From positions 1-60,715 of the forward strand of contig JAEEHM010000057.1 of NCBI GenBank assembly GCA_016280895.1: DNA of 60,715 bases. Direction: 5' to 3'. The notes under the pieces are model-generated. The model ran no database searches and was not told the DNA's origin. It saw only the letters and a list, made by a program, of their open reading frames with translations. This stretch comes from Bacillota bacterium (GTDB lineage Bacteria > Bacillota_I > Bacilli_A > ML615J-28 > CAG-698). This document shows positions 48,847 to 58,990 of this stretch, in pieces; the stretch's first letter is position 1; every line of letters begins with the position of its first letter. The position numbers and the translations under genes are program-made.

Positions 48847-49530
48847 ATGAAGAAATTATTGATTGTTGCAAGTAGTTCATTTATATTTCTATTTTTTACT
48901 TCTTTAATATCAATGTTCTTAAATATATTTGAATTTAAGAATTATGGGATTAGTTTTATAATTGGATGTGGAATAATAATATTATCAATTGTGTTTTTAA
49001 TTTTATATTTAAATTTAAAAGTGCAAGTAATATTATATTTGATATATTTCATTAATATTATCGCAATGGGATTTTTAATAAAAACATGGCATATGTATAA
49101 AGGATATAATTTAGATTTATCTGTGTTTTTATTAATATCACTTGCATGTATTGGATATCTTTTAATATTTTATTTATTATCTTTTATTCCACTTTTTAAT
49201 AAGCATTTTAAAATATTTGTTGCTGTGTATCTAATATTATCAATTATTGGATATGTGATTCTTATTGATCTTACAAAGACTGATTATTTATCTACATATG
49301 GATATTATATGATAATCGAAATTGGATTTATTTTTGCACTTAGTATATATTCAAATAATATTAAAGATTTAATTAAATCTATTTGTGTTTCTACATTTAT
49401 GATAATTATAGTTGCAATTATCATGATTATAATTATGTTAGATGGAGATTTTGATTTAGATTTTATTGATGGTGATTTAGATTTTATGTCACCTAAGGAC
49501 CAAATAAAAAGAAATAGCCAGCTCAGATGA
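48847..49530 (+). CDS. Multi-pass membrane protein of unknown function
   Basis: 227 residues with about six or seven hydrophobic helices through residue 205, then an acidic tail (DGDFDLDFIDGDLDFM). Not recognised. It follows the lipoprotein gene after 17 bp. Its TGA lies inside the hairpin of the terminator. Confidence 0.7.
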   Translation: MKKLLIVASSSFIFLFFTSLISMFLNIFEFKNYGISFIIGCGIIILSIVFLILYLNLKVQVILYLIYFINIIAMGFLIKTWHMYKGYNLDLSVFLLISLACIGYLLIFYLLSFIPLFNKHFKIFVAVYLILSIIGYVILIDLTKTDYLSTYGYYMIIEIGFIFALSIYSNNIKDLIKSICVSTFMIIIVAIIMIIIMLDGDFDLDFIDGDLDFMSPKDQIKRNSQLR

Positions 49531-49543
49531 GCTAGCTATTTTT
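49513..49543. terminator. Terminator overlapping the stop codon, shared with the convergent gene
   Basis: AATAGCCAGCTC and GAGCTAGCTATT pair (one mismatch) around AGAT, followed by five Ts; the TGA stop (49528-49530) is in the right arm. DUF362 ends at 49545 on the other strand. Confidence 0.8.
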
Positions 49544-49544
49544 G

Positions 49545-50696
49545 TTATTGTTTTGATTTTAAAATGATACGACCTAACAGTGGTCTTTTTGATTTATATA
49601 TTGCGTTTTGTGGGCATACCTCAGCACAGCACCAACATCTAATACAAATGTTTGATTTCAAATGTGGGTATTTACCTTTTTCAATCTTCATTGTTTTTAC
49701 GGGACAGATGGTAGCACATTGACCACATTTGATGCACTTATTAATATCAATTTGTGGATGTTCAAGGAGCATGTTTCTCACAAATTTATGTCTTAAGAAT
49801 TTAATACCAGTGCTTCCTAAAGAATCTTTAGGTGCAAGGAAGTGAATATCATCAAAATCAGAAAGTGGATTTCCTTTTATTTCAATTTTATTGATGTCTC
49901 CTTCTCCATAGCCTCTATCATTAGCTATTTTGTTGACATATAATTTTTCATAATCAAGATGAACTAATTCTACAGCAACTCTATCTATACTTACAGCATC
50001 AGTTGATGATATTATGCAATTAGCATGTTTAGCTTTTCCACCACTTGAAGGGCCTTCGCCTTCAAGGCCAATGATACCATCTGCAATATGGAATAATGTT
50101 TTATCTTTAAATGATTCAAGAAGGGCTCCATATAAATCATTTAAAGCTTCCCCGAATTCTAGTGGGTTTGATGCCTTTGTGTGCCATGCTGATTTATTCA
50201 GTCCATAAATTAGGCCAAAGAAATTCTTTTCAGCACAAGTCATATATGTAAGTGAATGGGTTTTAATTTTAGGTAAATTGATTAAAAGGTCACAATCTAT
50301 CATTTGACGAGATACTTCAAATTTAGAATATATTTTAGGATTTGAATTTGTGATTGTGGTAAAATCAGTTCCTTCTAATATTTCCACATTTGCGTTTTTA
50401 ATTGTGTCATATAAACCACATTTTTTAAGTGTTGGGATTTGATCACGAATAGCAGGATTATCACCTACAATTACATTTTTTGTGATTGGTAAGATTAAAT
50501 CAAGGACTGCTTGTAAAATGACAGGATGTGTTGTTATTCCTTTTTCTTTTTCAAATGGACCAACAAGATTTAATTTAATGAATACTTTTTTTGTTGAATC
50601 TAATTTATCATATATATTAAATTCTTTAAAAGATTGATCAATTAAATCTCTTATTACATCAATATTATAATCTTCACATTTTTGAATTAATACCAT
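49545..50696 (-). CDS. DUF362 protein with two 4Fe-4S ferredoxin motifs
   Basis: About 383 residues. An N-terminal DUF362 domain (KVFIKLNLVGPFEKEKGITTHP, DNPAIRDQIPTLKKCG, LINLPKIKTHSLTYMTCAEKN, LEGEGPSSGG) is followed by a C-terminal double cluster domain: CIKCGQCATICPVKTM and CIRCWCCAEVCPQNAI. The family is common in anaerobes; an electron-transfer role is likely, but substrates are unknown. ATG at 50696 is chosen because AAAAGG lies 8 bp before it; a GTG three codons earlier overlaps that site. Confidence 0.87.
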   Translation of the reverse strand: MVLIQKCEDYNIDVIRDLIDQSFKEFNIYDKLDSTKKVFIKLNLVGPFEKEKGITTHPVILQAVLDLILPITKNVIVGDNPAIRDQIPTLKKCGLYDTIKNANVEILEGTDFTTITNSNPKIYSKFEVSRQMIDCDLLINLPKIKTHSLTYMTCAEKNFFGLIYGLNKSAWHTKASNPLEFGEALNDLYGALLESFKDKTLFHIADGIIGLEGEGPSSGGKAKHANCIISSTDAVSIDRVAVELVHLDYEKLYVNKIANDRGYGEGDINKIEIKGNPLSDFDDIHFLAPKDSLGSTGIKFLRHKFVRNMLLEHPQIDINKCIKCGQCATICPVKTMKIEKGKYPHLKSNICIRCWCCAEVCPQNAIYKSKRPLLGRIILKSKQ

Positions 50697-50783
50697 AAAT
50701 TTCACCTTTTTTAGATATATTATATCTAATTTAAGTTAAAATTTCAATTATATGTTATAATATATTTATATTAGAGGTGTACT

Positions 50784-51941
50784 ATGGATGAATTAAATGA
50801 AAAAGCCAATGTCTTTGATTATCTTAATTGGCGTGGAGATTTAAGTTTTAGTCAAGATAAAATCAATAAAATTGATTTAGCAATCTTCACCCAAATTGCG
50901 ATTACTAATTTAAAAGGGATTGTGAATGGAATGGATGATGATGAAGGTTTAAGCATCTATGATGCCTATGAAGCCTTTAAAAAAGAAAAAAGAAATAAAG
51001 AAAAAATTGGTTTAATCATTCCAAGTACTATCATTAGAATGTTTAGTAAGGTACATAAGCTTAATAGATTTAAAAATGTGAAGGCTATGTATTATTTAGA
51101 AGATATCGATATTGAAAAAGAAATTCAAATATCAGCAACTACCTTTAAGATTAATGATAATGAATATGTTATCGCCTTTTCTGGTACCGATGATACTATC
51201 ATCGGTTGGAAAGAGAATTTCAATATGATGTATAAATTTCCAGTGCCTGCCCAAATTGAGGCTGCTAATTATGTTGATGGGGTAATTGAAAAACATAAAG
51301 GTGCTAAATTTTATATCACTGGACATTCTAAGGGTGGTAATATGGCTCTATATTCAACTTATGCTTGTAATATTAATAACTTCAAACAAGTTGAATATAG
51401 TATCTCTTTTGATGGCCAAGGCCTAAGCACTAAAAATGAAGATTTCTTTGATGAAGATAGAACTAAAAAAATTACATCGATTGTACCGACATCATCAGTA
51501 GTTGGGGTACTTTTTGATCATAAAGAGAAAATCCAATATATTAAATCTAATCAAAATGGCGCATATCAACATGATGTCTTTTCTTGGATGATCAAAGGAA
51601 ATGATTTTGTGTATGAAAAAGGACTTACAAAAGAAGGACAAGCAGTAAAAGATAAAACAAGAGAAGTTATGGAGAATATGACTGAACTTGAAAAAGAAAA
51701 ATTTGCGAATAATTTGTATACACTTTTATGTGCTGGTGATTCGAAAGATTTAATTAGTTTAGATAAAAATAAACTTAAACTTTGGGAAGCTTATTTTAAG
51801 ATGAATAAGGAAGAAAGAAAATATTTATCTGAACCAATTAGATTATTATTAAAAGATAAAAATATTCGTCTTACTGTCTTTAACACATTCAAAGGAATGA
51901 TTAATGATAATAAGAAGAATAAGAAAAATAAAAAAGAATAA
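50784..51941 (+). CDS. DUF2974 alpha/beta-hydrolase (lipase-like)
   Basis: 385 residues. The nucleophile elbow GHSKGGNMALY (G-H-S-x-G) near residue 180 follows IAFSGTDDTIIGWKENFNM, the typical DUF2974/Mbeg1-like pattern. The C-terminal part is helical and ends in a lysine-rich tail. There is no signal peptide, so it should be cytosolic. The substrate is unknown. It has its own promoter region (TTAGAGG before ATG 50784) and a terminator. Confidence 0.8.
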   Translation: MDELNEKANVFDYLNWRGDLSFSQDKINKIDLAIFTQIAITNLKGIVNGMDDDEGLSIYDAYEAFKKEKRNKEKIGLIIPSTIIRMFSKVHKLNRFKNVKAMYYLEDIDIEKEIQISATTFKINDNEYVIAFSGTDDTIIGWKENFNMMYKFPVPAQIEAANYVDGVIEKHKGAKFYITGHSKGGNMALYSTYACNINNFKQVEYSISFDGQGLSTKNEDFFDEDRTKKITSIVPTSSVVGVLFDHKEKIQYIKSNQNGAYQHDVFSWMIKGNDFVYEKGLTKEGQAVKDKTREVMENMTELEKEKFANNLYTLLCAGDSKDLISLDKNKLKLWEAYFKMNKEERKYLSEPIRLLLKDKNIRLTVFNTFKGMINDNKKNKKNKKE

Positions 51942-51950
51942 GTGATAAAT

Positions 51951-51975
51951 GGGTCAAAAGTTTTTTGACCCTTTT
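51951..51975 (+). terminator. Intrinsic terminator
   Basis: GGGTCAAAA (51951-51959)/TTTTGACCC (51963-51971) then TTTT. Confidence 0.85.
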
Positions 51976-52025
51976 ATCATAAAATGAATAATATTTTTTA
52001 ATCTTCAATATATGTTTAAGTACAA

Positions 52026-52054
52026 TTGAAAAAATAATAAAATTATGGTAAAAT
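52026..52054 (+). promoter_or_regulatory. Promoter of the polA-mutM unit
   Basis: TTGAAA (52026-52031), 17-bp spacer, TAAAAT (52049-52054); GAGG before ATG 52081. Confidence 0.65.
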
Positions 52055-52080
52055 ACTAAATAGAAAAAAAGAGGTAATTT

Positions 52081-54744
52081 ATGGCAAAAGCAATTCTTAT
52101 CGATGGTAATAGTTTAATGTTTAGATCATATTATGCAACAGCATATACTGGTAATTTGATGAAGAATTCAAGTGGCTTGTATACTAATGCTGTTTTTGGT
52201 TTTTGTAATATGATCACTAAGGTACTAGATAGTGAATATGATTATATCTTTGTTGCTTTTGATAAGGGTAAGCATACTTTTAGACATCTTGCATATGATG
52301 ATTATAAGGGTGGTAGAAAACCAATGCCAGATGAATTTAGGGTACAAATTCCTTATATTAAGAAATATTTAGATGTATTAAATATCAAACATGAAGAATT
52401 AGATGATTATGAAGCTGATGATTTAATTGCATCTGTTGCTACAATGATGAAAAATAATAATGTTGATGATATTATGATTATTACTGGTGATAAGGACTTA
52501 CTACAATTAGTTGAAGGTAATGTTCATGTATCACTTACTAAAAAAGGTATTACTGAACTTGAAGATTTCAACAAAGATAATTTCTTTGATTTGATGGGTT
52601 TTAATCCTAATCAAATTCCTGACTATAAGGGCTTAAAGGGTGATAGTAGTGATAACCTACCTGGCATTAAGGGAATTGGTGATAAGACTGCACTTAAATT
52701 ACTTGCTGAATATAATAGCTTAGAAAACATTGGTAAAAATGCAAGCAATATCAAAGGTAAGACTGGTGAATTAATTAAAGAGGGTATTGATATTGGTTTA
52801 AAGTGCAAGGAACTTGCGACACTTGTTAGAGATATTAAACTTGATTTTAATGAAAAAGATATTGAAAAGAAAGATTATGATAAAGATAAATTAATTGAAT
52901 TCTATAATGAATTAGAATTTAAATCTTTCATTAAAAGATTAGAAAATAAAGATGGAGAAACATCTAATGAAGAAATAGTTGAAGAAAAAGTCGAAGATGT
53001 TTTTGTTGATTTTAAAATAATTGATGATATCAATTATGATTTTTCTACGCTTGGTGATAGATATCTAATATTAGAAGATTATTTAGATAATTATTATAAT
53101 AATGAATTTTTAGGTATTGGCTTATTTTCGCCATTTAATGATATCTTTGATAATGATATCTTTGTACCTTATGATGTTGTAATAAAATCAGATTCTTTTA
53201 AAGAATATTTAAAATCTAATAATAAAAAGATTACTTTTGATTATAAGCGATTATATGTAGAGTTGAAGAAACATGATATTGAAATTAATAATGTTAGTGA
53301 TGATTTATTACTTGCTGCTTATTTAGTTAATCCTAAATATGCAAGTGATGATTTTAAAGAAGTTATTGATCATTTTAAGAAATTTAATATTGAAGCTAAG
53401 GCTGATATTTATGGTAGTGGTGCTAAGATCCATGTACCAGATATTGATGTTTATGCTAGATATGCACTTAAGAAGGCTAAGTGTTTGTACTTAGTTTTAA
53501 AAGATATCACTGATAAGATTAATGAACTTGAGCTTAATGATTTATATAAATTAGAAATTAATTTAAGTGAAGTATTAGGTGATATGGAAATTGATGGTTT
53601 GATTGTTGATCGAAATAAGTTGATTAGTGTTGGTGAAGATTTAGGTGAAAAACTAACAAAGGTTCAAGATGAGATTTATAAGCTTGCTGGTAAAGAATTT
53701 AACATCAATTCTGTCAAACAATTAGGTGAAGTTTTATTTGAAGATTTAAATCTTCCTCATGATAAGAAGAATAAGACTGGTTATTCAACATCTGTAGAAG
53801 TTTTAGAGAAATTAGCATACAATTATGAAATTGCAGCTAAGGTGCTTGAGTATCGTGCATATTCTAAGTTAATATCGACATATGTTAATGGCTTGGGTAG
53901 TCTAATTGATAGACATTCCTTTATTCATCCACTTTACAAACAAGCACTTACCCTAACTGGTAGACTTTCAAGTGTTGAGCCTAATATTCAAAATATGCCA
54001 ATTAGAACTGAGCTTGGTCAAATTATTAGAGATGTGTTTACATCAAGATTTAATAATAAGATCTTAAGTGTCGATTATAGCCAAATTGAACTGAGAGTGC
54101 TTGCACATATGAGTGATGATCAACCAATGATTGATGCTTTCAATTCTGATAAGGATTTCCATAGTGAAACAGCATCTTATATCTTTGGAGTGGATGCAAA
54201 AATGGTAACTAAGGAAATGCGAAGAACTGCGAAAGCAATCAATTTTGGTATTGTGTATGGTATGAGTGCTTGGGGATTAAGTGAAAGTATTCACATTAGT
54301 CCAAAAGAAGCAAGTCAATATATTTCTAAATATTTTGAAAGACATCAAAAGATTGATGAATTCTTACATAAGGTTATTAGTGATGCTAAAGAATGTGGTT
54401 ATACAAAAACGATGTTTAATCGCCTTAGATATATTGATGAGTTAAAGAGTATGAACAGAAACATCTATAATTTTGGTGAACGTACTGCGATGAATGCACC
54501 TATCCAAGGTAGTGCTGCTGATATCATCAAAATGGCAATGGTAAATGTAAGTAAGGCCTTGAAAAAGCATAATTTAAATAGTATAATGATAGCCCAAGTT
54601 CATGATGAATTAGTTTTTGATGTTTATCCAGGTGAGGAAGAAATATTAGAAAAATTAGTTGTTAGTGAAATGGAAAATGTTGTTAAATTAAAAGTTAAAT
54701 TAATTGCGAAAGCAAGTAGTGGTGAAAGTTGGTTATATGCATAA
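52081..54744 (+). CDS. polA: DNA polymerase I
   Basis: 887 residues, full length. The N-terminal 5'-3' exonuclease (IDGNSLMFRSYYAT, DYEADDLIASVA, TGDKDLLQLV, GDSSDNLPGIKGIGDKTA) spans about 1-290. The middle 3'-5' exonuclease-like domain lacks the usual D-x-E pair and is probably inactive, as in other Bacilli. The C-terminal polymerase has LTGRLSSVEPNIQNMP, SVDYSQIELRVLAHMS, RRTAKAINFGIVYGMSAWGL and QVHDELVF. It works in Okazaki-fragment maturation and repair. The stop overlaps the mutM start by one base. Confidence 0.96.
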   Translation: MAKAILIDGNSLMFRSYYATAYTGNLMKNSSGLYTNAVFGFCNMITKVLDSEYDYIFVAFDKGKHTFRHLAYDDYKGGRKPMPDEFRVQIPYIKKYLDVLNIKHEELDDYEADDLIASVATMMKNNNVDDIMIITGDKDLLQLVEGNVHVSLTKKGITELEDFNKDNFFDLMGFNPNQIPDYKGLKGDSSDNLPGIKGIGDKTALKLLAEYNSLENIGKNASNIKGKTGELIKEGIDIGLKCKELATLVRDIKLDFNEKDIEKKDYDKDKLIEFYNELEFKSFIKRLENKDGETSNEEIVEEKVEDVFVDFKIIDDINYDFSTLGDRYLILEDYLDNYYNNEFLGIGLFSPFNDIFDNDIFVPYDVVIKSDSFKEYLKSNNKKITFDYKRLYVELKKHDIEINNVSDDLLLAAYLVNPKYASDDFKEVIDHFKKFNIEAKADIYGSGAKIHVPDIDVYARYALKKAKCLYLVLKDITDKINELELNDLYKLEINLSEVLGDMEIDGLIVDRNKLISVGEDLGEKLTKVQDEIYKLAGKEFNINSVKQLGEVLFEDLNLPHDKKNKTGYSTSVEVLEKLAYNYEIAAKVLEYRAYSKLISTYVNGLGSLIDRHSFIHPLYKQALTLTGRLSSVEPNIQNMPIRTELGQIIRDVFTSRFNNKILSVDYSQIELRVLAHMSDDQPMIDAFNSDKDFHSETASYIFGVDAKMVTKEMRRTAKAINFGIVYGMSAWGLSESIHISPKEASQYISKYFERHQKIDEFLHKVISDAKECGYTKTMFNRLRYIDELKSMNRNIYNFGERTAMNAPIQGSAADIIKMAMVNVSKALKKHNLNSIMIAQVHDELVFDVYPGEEEILEKLVVSEMENVVKLKVKLIAKASSGESWLYA

Positions 54745-55568
54745 TGCCTGAACTTCCAGAAGTTGAAACCGTAAAGAATATCTTAAAAATTGATATTATT
54801 GGTAAAAAAATATTAGATATTAAAATCAATTATAATAAGATTATCAAAAATGTTAGTGAAGAAGAATTTAGAAATTCTTTGATTAATCAAAGCTTTATTG
54901 ATATTACAAGACATGGTAAATATTTAATCATTGAACTTGATGATTATTATTTAATTAGTCACTTAAGAATGGAAGGTAAATATTTCTTAATGCATGATGA
55001 AGAAATATCTAAGCATGATCATATTATCTTCTATTTTAAGGATAGTAATTTAAGATACAATGATACAAGAAAATTTGGAACAATGCATCTTTATAAGAAA
55101 GATGAATATAAATATGATGACTTACTTAAATTAGAACCATTAAATAAGGTGGGTTTAGATCCTTTTAATATTGATTTAAATGATTTATATGAAAGTATTA
55201 AAGCATCTAATCGACCAATTAAATCTGTATTGTTGGATCAAGAAATAATATCAGGTCTTGGTAATATTTATGTTGATGAAGTATTATTTATGGGAGGAAT
55301 ACATCCAAACACAATCGCAAATCATTTAAATAAGGATGATGTTAAATTATTATTAGATAGTGCGATTACTGTTTTAAATAAAGCGATAAGCTTAGGTGGT
55401 ACAACTATCCATTCCTTCCAAAGTAGTCATGGTATTACTGGTAGATTTCAAAATGAACTACTCGTACATACTAAGGATGTGTGTCCAAAATGTAATAATA
55501 AGATATTAAAGATTAGAGTAGGCGGTAGAGGCACATATTATTGTGAGAACTGCCAGATAATAAAATAA
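54744..55568 (+). CDS. mutM: Formamidopyrimidine-DNA glycosylase
   Basis: 274 residues. The protein must begin MPELPEVET, since Pro2 is the catalytic nucleophile; this fixes ATG 54744 (within TAATG of the polA stop) and rules out the longer frame from 54729. Glu3, the helix-two-turn-helix region (LLDQEIISGLGNIYVDEVLF) and the C-terminal zinc finger (CPKC...CENC) are present. It excises oxidised purines such as 8-oxoguanine. Coupling to polA places repair glycosylase and polymerase in one unit. Confidence 0.96.
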   Translation: MPELPEVETVKNILKIDIIGKKILDIKINYNKIIKNVSEEEFRNSLINQSFIDITRHGKYLIIELDDYYLISHLRMEGKYFLMHDEEISKHDHIIFYFKDSNLRYNDTRKFGTMHLYKKDEYKYDDLLKLEPLNKVGLDPFNIDLNDLYESIKASNRPIKSVLLDQEIISGLGNIYVDEVLFMGGIHPNTIANHLNKDDVKLLLDSAITVLNKAISLGGTTIHSFQSSHGITGRFQNELLVHTKDVCPKCNNKILKIRVGGRGTYYCENCQIIK

Positions 55569-55619
55569 TATTCGTATTTACAATAAATGTTGAACGTGTT
55601 AGAATAAAAGGTGGATTAT

Positions 55620-56213
55620 ATGATAATTATTGGTATAACTGGGGGAATTGCCAGTGGTAAATCGAAAACATCACAATATATAAAATCACTAGGATATAAA
55701 TTATATGATTGTGATAAAATAGCTCATGATATTTTTGATTCAAATGAAGTACAAAAAGAAATAGCAAGTACTTTTAATATTAAGGGTGATATTAAAAGAG
55801 AAGAGATTTCGAAAATTGTGTTCAATGATAAAAATAAAATGGAAGAATTAAATAACATCATGAGAAAAAGAATTACACTTAAGATGATTGAATTATTAAA
55901 TAGTGAAGAAAATAATAAAGAAGATCTTGTATTCTTTGATGTACCACTTTTATATGAATGGCACTTATATGATATGTTTCAACATGTAATGTTTGTGTAT
56001 GTTAGTAGGGATGTACAAATAGAAAGATTAGTTAATCGTGATAAGATTAATAAAGAATATGCTCTTAAGAAATTAGATGCACAAATAGATATTGAAGATA
56101 AATATAAGCTTGCTGAAAGAAGGGGCGATTTTATTATCAATAATAATCAAGATTTAGATAATTTATATAAAGAAGTAGATAGAGTACTTAGGGAGATAAA
56201 AAATGACTTTTAA
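55620..56213 (+). CDS. coaE: Dephospho-CoA kinase
   Basis: 197 residues. GITGGIASGKS at the N-terminus (P-loop), YDCDKIAHDIF, and VFFDVPLLYEW then RLVNRD are the CoaE motifs. It catalyses the last step of coenzyme A synthesis, phosphorylating dephospho-CoA. ATG 55620 follows AGGTGG; a GTG at 55611 is part of that site and is rejected. It overlaps the next gene by 11 bp. Confidence 0.94.
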   Translation: MIIIGITGGIASGKSKTSQYIKSLGYKLYDCDKIAHDIFDSNEVQKEIASTFNIKGDIKREEISKIVFNDKNKMEELNNIMRKRITLKMIELLNSEENNKEDLVFFDVPLLYEWHLYDMFQHVMFVYVSRDVQIERLVNRDKINKEYALKKLDAQIDIEDKYKLAERRGDFIINNNQDLDNLYKEVDRVLREIKNDF

Positions 56214-56574
56214 GGACTATTTTTCCAAAACATTTGAAACAAGTGATAATCACCATATTCCTAGTCTTAAAACACATTATTACAGATGTCGTAAAGATGA
56301 TGTAAGTAATGCTGTTTTTAAAGTCTTAAAAGACTTTAAAGCAATAGTTAGAGATTATAATGAAGAACGTGGTGAGATTGTATGTGATGCTGCTGATTTC
56401 AGTGGAATCATTACTATCACTGCTGTCACTTTCACAGAAATTGCGTGTGATATCAAGGTTTTGACATACAATTTTTTACCTACTGCCAAGGGTAAGAAGG
56501 TGATTGAAAAGTTCTATAGTGATCTTGATAAATTAGTTCCTTTAAAGGGCCTTGGTCTTCATGCTAGTTTTTAA
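56203..56574 (+). CDS. Conserved hypothetical protein between coaE and dnaB
   Basis: 123 residues, alpha/beta and soluble (HYYRCRKDDVSNAVFKVLKDFKAIVRDYNEERGEIVCDAADFSG). No family is recognised. It overlaps coaE (11 bp) and its stop is next to the dnaB ribosome binding site, so it is part of the coaE-dnaB-dnaI operon. Confidence 0.7.
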   Translation: MTFKDYFSKTFETSDNHHIPSLKTHYYRCRKDDVSNAVFKVLKDFKAIVRDYNEERGEIVCDAADFSGIITITAVTFTEIACDIKVLTYNFLPTAKGKKVIEKFYSDLDKLVPLKGLGLHASF

Positions 56575-56585
56575 TGGGAGGAAAT

Positions 56586-57872
56586 ATGGCTGAATTAATG
56601 TATGATGAATTTAAAATTAAAAATAAAATCAATATCAATAATGATGATATTAATGCACTAACTCATTTATATCTTCCATTAATGGGTCTTGATAGCTATG
56701 CACTTTACTTTGCGTATGTTACTTTAGAGAAAAATGAAACATATACTTTTAAATCATTACTTGATATCTTGAATTTAAGAACTATGACTAGCTTAAATAA
56801 AGCATCAAGTAAACTTGAAGCTTTAGGGCTTTTAAGAGTCTTTAAAGATAAGAATGATAATTATTTATTTGAAATTAGAAGACCAATGTCAATGGATGTA
56901 TTCTTAAAGGATGAGGCACTTTGTGCATTACTTGCATCGAGTATTTCTAATATTGAAGTTGATAAATTAAAAGAAAAATATTTAAATAAGAATTCAAGAT
57001 TAAAAGAAGTTACTAAATCATTTGAAGAAGTCTTTGATGTTAAAACAAGTGATGATTTATCATTTATTAAGACACTTGTATCTAATGATATCAATATTGA
57101 AAATAAAGAATTTAATTATGCTTTATTTAAGATGTTATTTGATTCTTCTTTTATTGGTGATGATGTATTAGAAGATGAAACATTCAAAAAGAATATTATT
57201 CATATTAGTTTTGTGTATAAATTAGATGAGGAGATGATGCATGATGCATGTATGTCTTCTTTAAATGTAGATAAAGATTTAAGCTATGCTTCATTAGCTA
57301 AATTTGCGAAGATTCAATATCGTAATAAATTTAAGAATGATAATCCATCTCTTCAAACAATCGAATCTGATGATTATCTTAATAGTATTAAAGATGATGA
57401 AGTGCTTGCTTTATGTAATCATTTAGAAGCAATGAGTCCAAGTGAGGTTTTAGAATATTACAATGGTGGAAAGAAGGCATCGGAAGCTGAAATTGCGATG
57501 TTTGATAAATTATCAAATGATACACATACACCTATCCCGGTAATCAATTTAATGATTGTGTATTCTGTTGTTACTAAAAACGGAGAAATACCTGGATATG
57601 CTTATTTTGAAAAGATAGCATCTACTTGGAAAAGGGCTAAAGTTAAGAATGTATATGATGCTATCAATTATATGAAGAAGAAGGCACAAGAAAAGGAAGA
57701 AAAAGATAATACAACAGTATCAAGAAAGAAGAATGTGAAATTACCTGCTTGGTATGATTCTTATAAGAAAGAATTAGAAAAGAAAGAAAGTGAAAATGAG
57801 AATCTAAAAGAAGGTAAAGCAGTAGATATTTTAGAAGCTGCAAAGGGATTATTTGGTGATGATGATGAATAA
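56586..57872 (+). CDS. dnaB: Replication initiation/membrane attachment protein DnaB (DnaD-like)
   Basis: 428 residues. The N-terminal winged-helix region (YLPLMGLDSYALYFAYVTLE...LGLLRVF) and the C-terminal DnaD/DnaB-2 domain (VINLMIVYSVVTKNGEIPGYAYFEKIASTWKRAKVKNVYDA) are as in Bacilli DnaB, which with DnaD and DnaI loads the replicative helicase. It is not the helicase of the same name in E. coli. ATG 56586 follows GGGAGG; the ATG at 56574 precedes that site. It overlaps dnaI by about 8-20 bp. Confidence 0.87.
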   Translation: MAELMYDEFKIKNKININNDDINALTHLYLPLMGLDSYALYFAYVTLEKNETYTFKSLLDILNLRTMTSLNKASSKLEALGLLRVFKDKNDNYLFEIRRPMSMDVFLKDEALCALLASSISNIEVDKLKEKYLNKNSRLKEVTKSFEEVFDVKTSDDLSFIKTLVSNDINIENKEFNYALFKMLFDSSFIGDDVLEDETFKKNIIHISFVYKLDEEMMHDACMSSLNVDKDLSYASLAKFAKIQYRNKFKNDNPSLQTIESDDYLNSIKDDEVLALCNHLEAMSPSEVLEYYNGGKKASEAEIAMFDKLSNDTHTPIPVINLMIVYSVVTKNGEIPGYAYFEKIASTWKRAKVKNVYDAINYMKKKAQEKEEKDNTTVSRKKNVKLPAWYDSYKKELEKKESENENLKEGKAVDILEAAKGLFGDDDE

Positions 57873-58659
57873 AATACTTGCTGAAATTTTAAAAGATCCA
57901 GAACTTAAAAAAATAGTGGATACTTTAAGTGATGAAGAAATTGAAGATAATCTTCTTGTTTTATACAAACAAAAACAAGATAATGATTATTTAAAAGAAA
58001 ATCCTGGTTTTTTAATTGATAATGATGATGTATATATGGAATCATATTTAGAAAAAAGAGGAAATCAATTAGTTCAAATGTATCGTCCATCAAAGAATCA
58101 AGGCACAAGACTTGAATGTTTGTACATGCCTGAGGTGAGTGATGATAAGGAATTATATCCAGCTGAAGAGAGAGCCTTAGTATTTAATGCAATGCAAGAA
58201 ATTAAAAATTCTGATAAGGGCTTGTATTTATATGGCTCATATGGTTCTGGTAAAACATATCTTTGTATGCGATTTGCGAGAGAACTTGCGAAAACTAAAT
58301 CTGTGATTTGCGTATACTATCCTGAATTTATCAATGCGATTAAGAATAATATGAAAAAAGGAAACAGCATTGATGATTTAATTGATCGAGTTAAAAAGGT
58401 TGATATATTATTAATTGATGATTTAGGTCGTGAACAAAATACTACTTTTAATCGTGATCAAATCTTAAGTGTCATTATTAATTATCGTTATCAATATAAA
58501 TTAAAAACAATTATAACTACTAATAGAAGTATTGATGAATTAGATGAACATTTAGCTGAAACTAGTGATAAGGTTGATAAAGTAGCTAGTGGTGCTATTA
58601 CTGATAGAATCAGACATATGATGAAGATAGTAGAACTATCTGGTAAAGATTATCGATAA
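57862..58659 (+). CDS. dnaI: Primosomal protein DnaI (helicase loader)
   Basis: About 265 residues. An N-terminal helical domain, then an AAA+ domain: GLYLYGSYGSGKTYL (Walker A), VDILLIDDLGRE (Walker B) and TTNRSIDEL (sensor 1). It loads the replicative helicase at oriC and at restarting forks with DnaB and DnaD. Several in-frame starts lie together (GTG 57853, ATG 57856, 57859, 57862, with MNKIL at 57862-57866); the exact one is uncertain. It is the last gene of the coaE operon. Confidence 0.88.
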   Translation: MMNKILAEILKDPELKKIVDTLSDEEIEDNLLVLYKQKQDNDYLKENPGFLIDNDDVYMESYLEKRGNQLVQMYRPSKNQGTRLECLYMPEVSDDKELYPAEERALVFNAMQEIKNSDKGLYLYGSYGSGKTYLCMRFARELAKTKSVICVYYPEFINAIKNNMKKGNSIDDLIDRVKKVDILLIDDLGREQNTTFNRDQILSVIINYRYQYKLKTIITTNRSIDELDEHLAETSDKVDKVASGAITDRIRHMMKIVELSGKDYR

Positions 58660-58796
58660 ATTCTGGTTTATGGGTATGGGAATAGATAAGAGTAAACCTG
58701 GAAAGAAGATATGTTCTTAACTTGTTTTGTTTGTTGGTGAAACGTTGAAACGGTATGTTCGCTTGTCAAAAAATAGAAAACAGATCTAAAAAAATG
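58660..58796. other. 137-bp gap after dnaI with no recognised gene
   Basis: Two short frames (MGIDKSKPGKKICS and LFVGETLKRYVRLSKNRKQI) have no clear ribosome binding site. No T-box, tRNA or known RNA is recognised, although thrS with a T-box often follows dnaI in Bacilli. Confidence 0.4.
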
Positions 58797-58825
58797 ATTG
58801 CTTAGAAATATCTAGGCAATTTTTT
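58797..58825 (+). terminator. Terminator after dnaI
   Basis: ATTGCTTAGA (58797-58806)/TCTAGGCAAT (58811-58820), one wobble, then five Ts. Confidence 0.8.
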
Positions 58826-58990
58826 ATTGTCCAATAAATGCGAGTTATTGAACAATAAAACGCAAAAATGAATTTTTTTGTTCCATAATTGACATTTATC
58901 TAAATAATTGATAATGTGTTTAAAAAAGCACTTTGTTTTTATCACAAATTAATGAGGTAAATACATTACGTATTATTTTTTAAAATAGTT

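Noticed and set aside
58660-58830. T-box leader of a threonyl-tRNA synthetase gene after dnaI
   Set aside because: No T-box core sequence is found, and the next gene is an AAA_14 ATPase with its own promoter.
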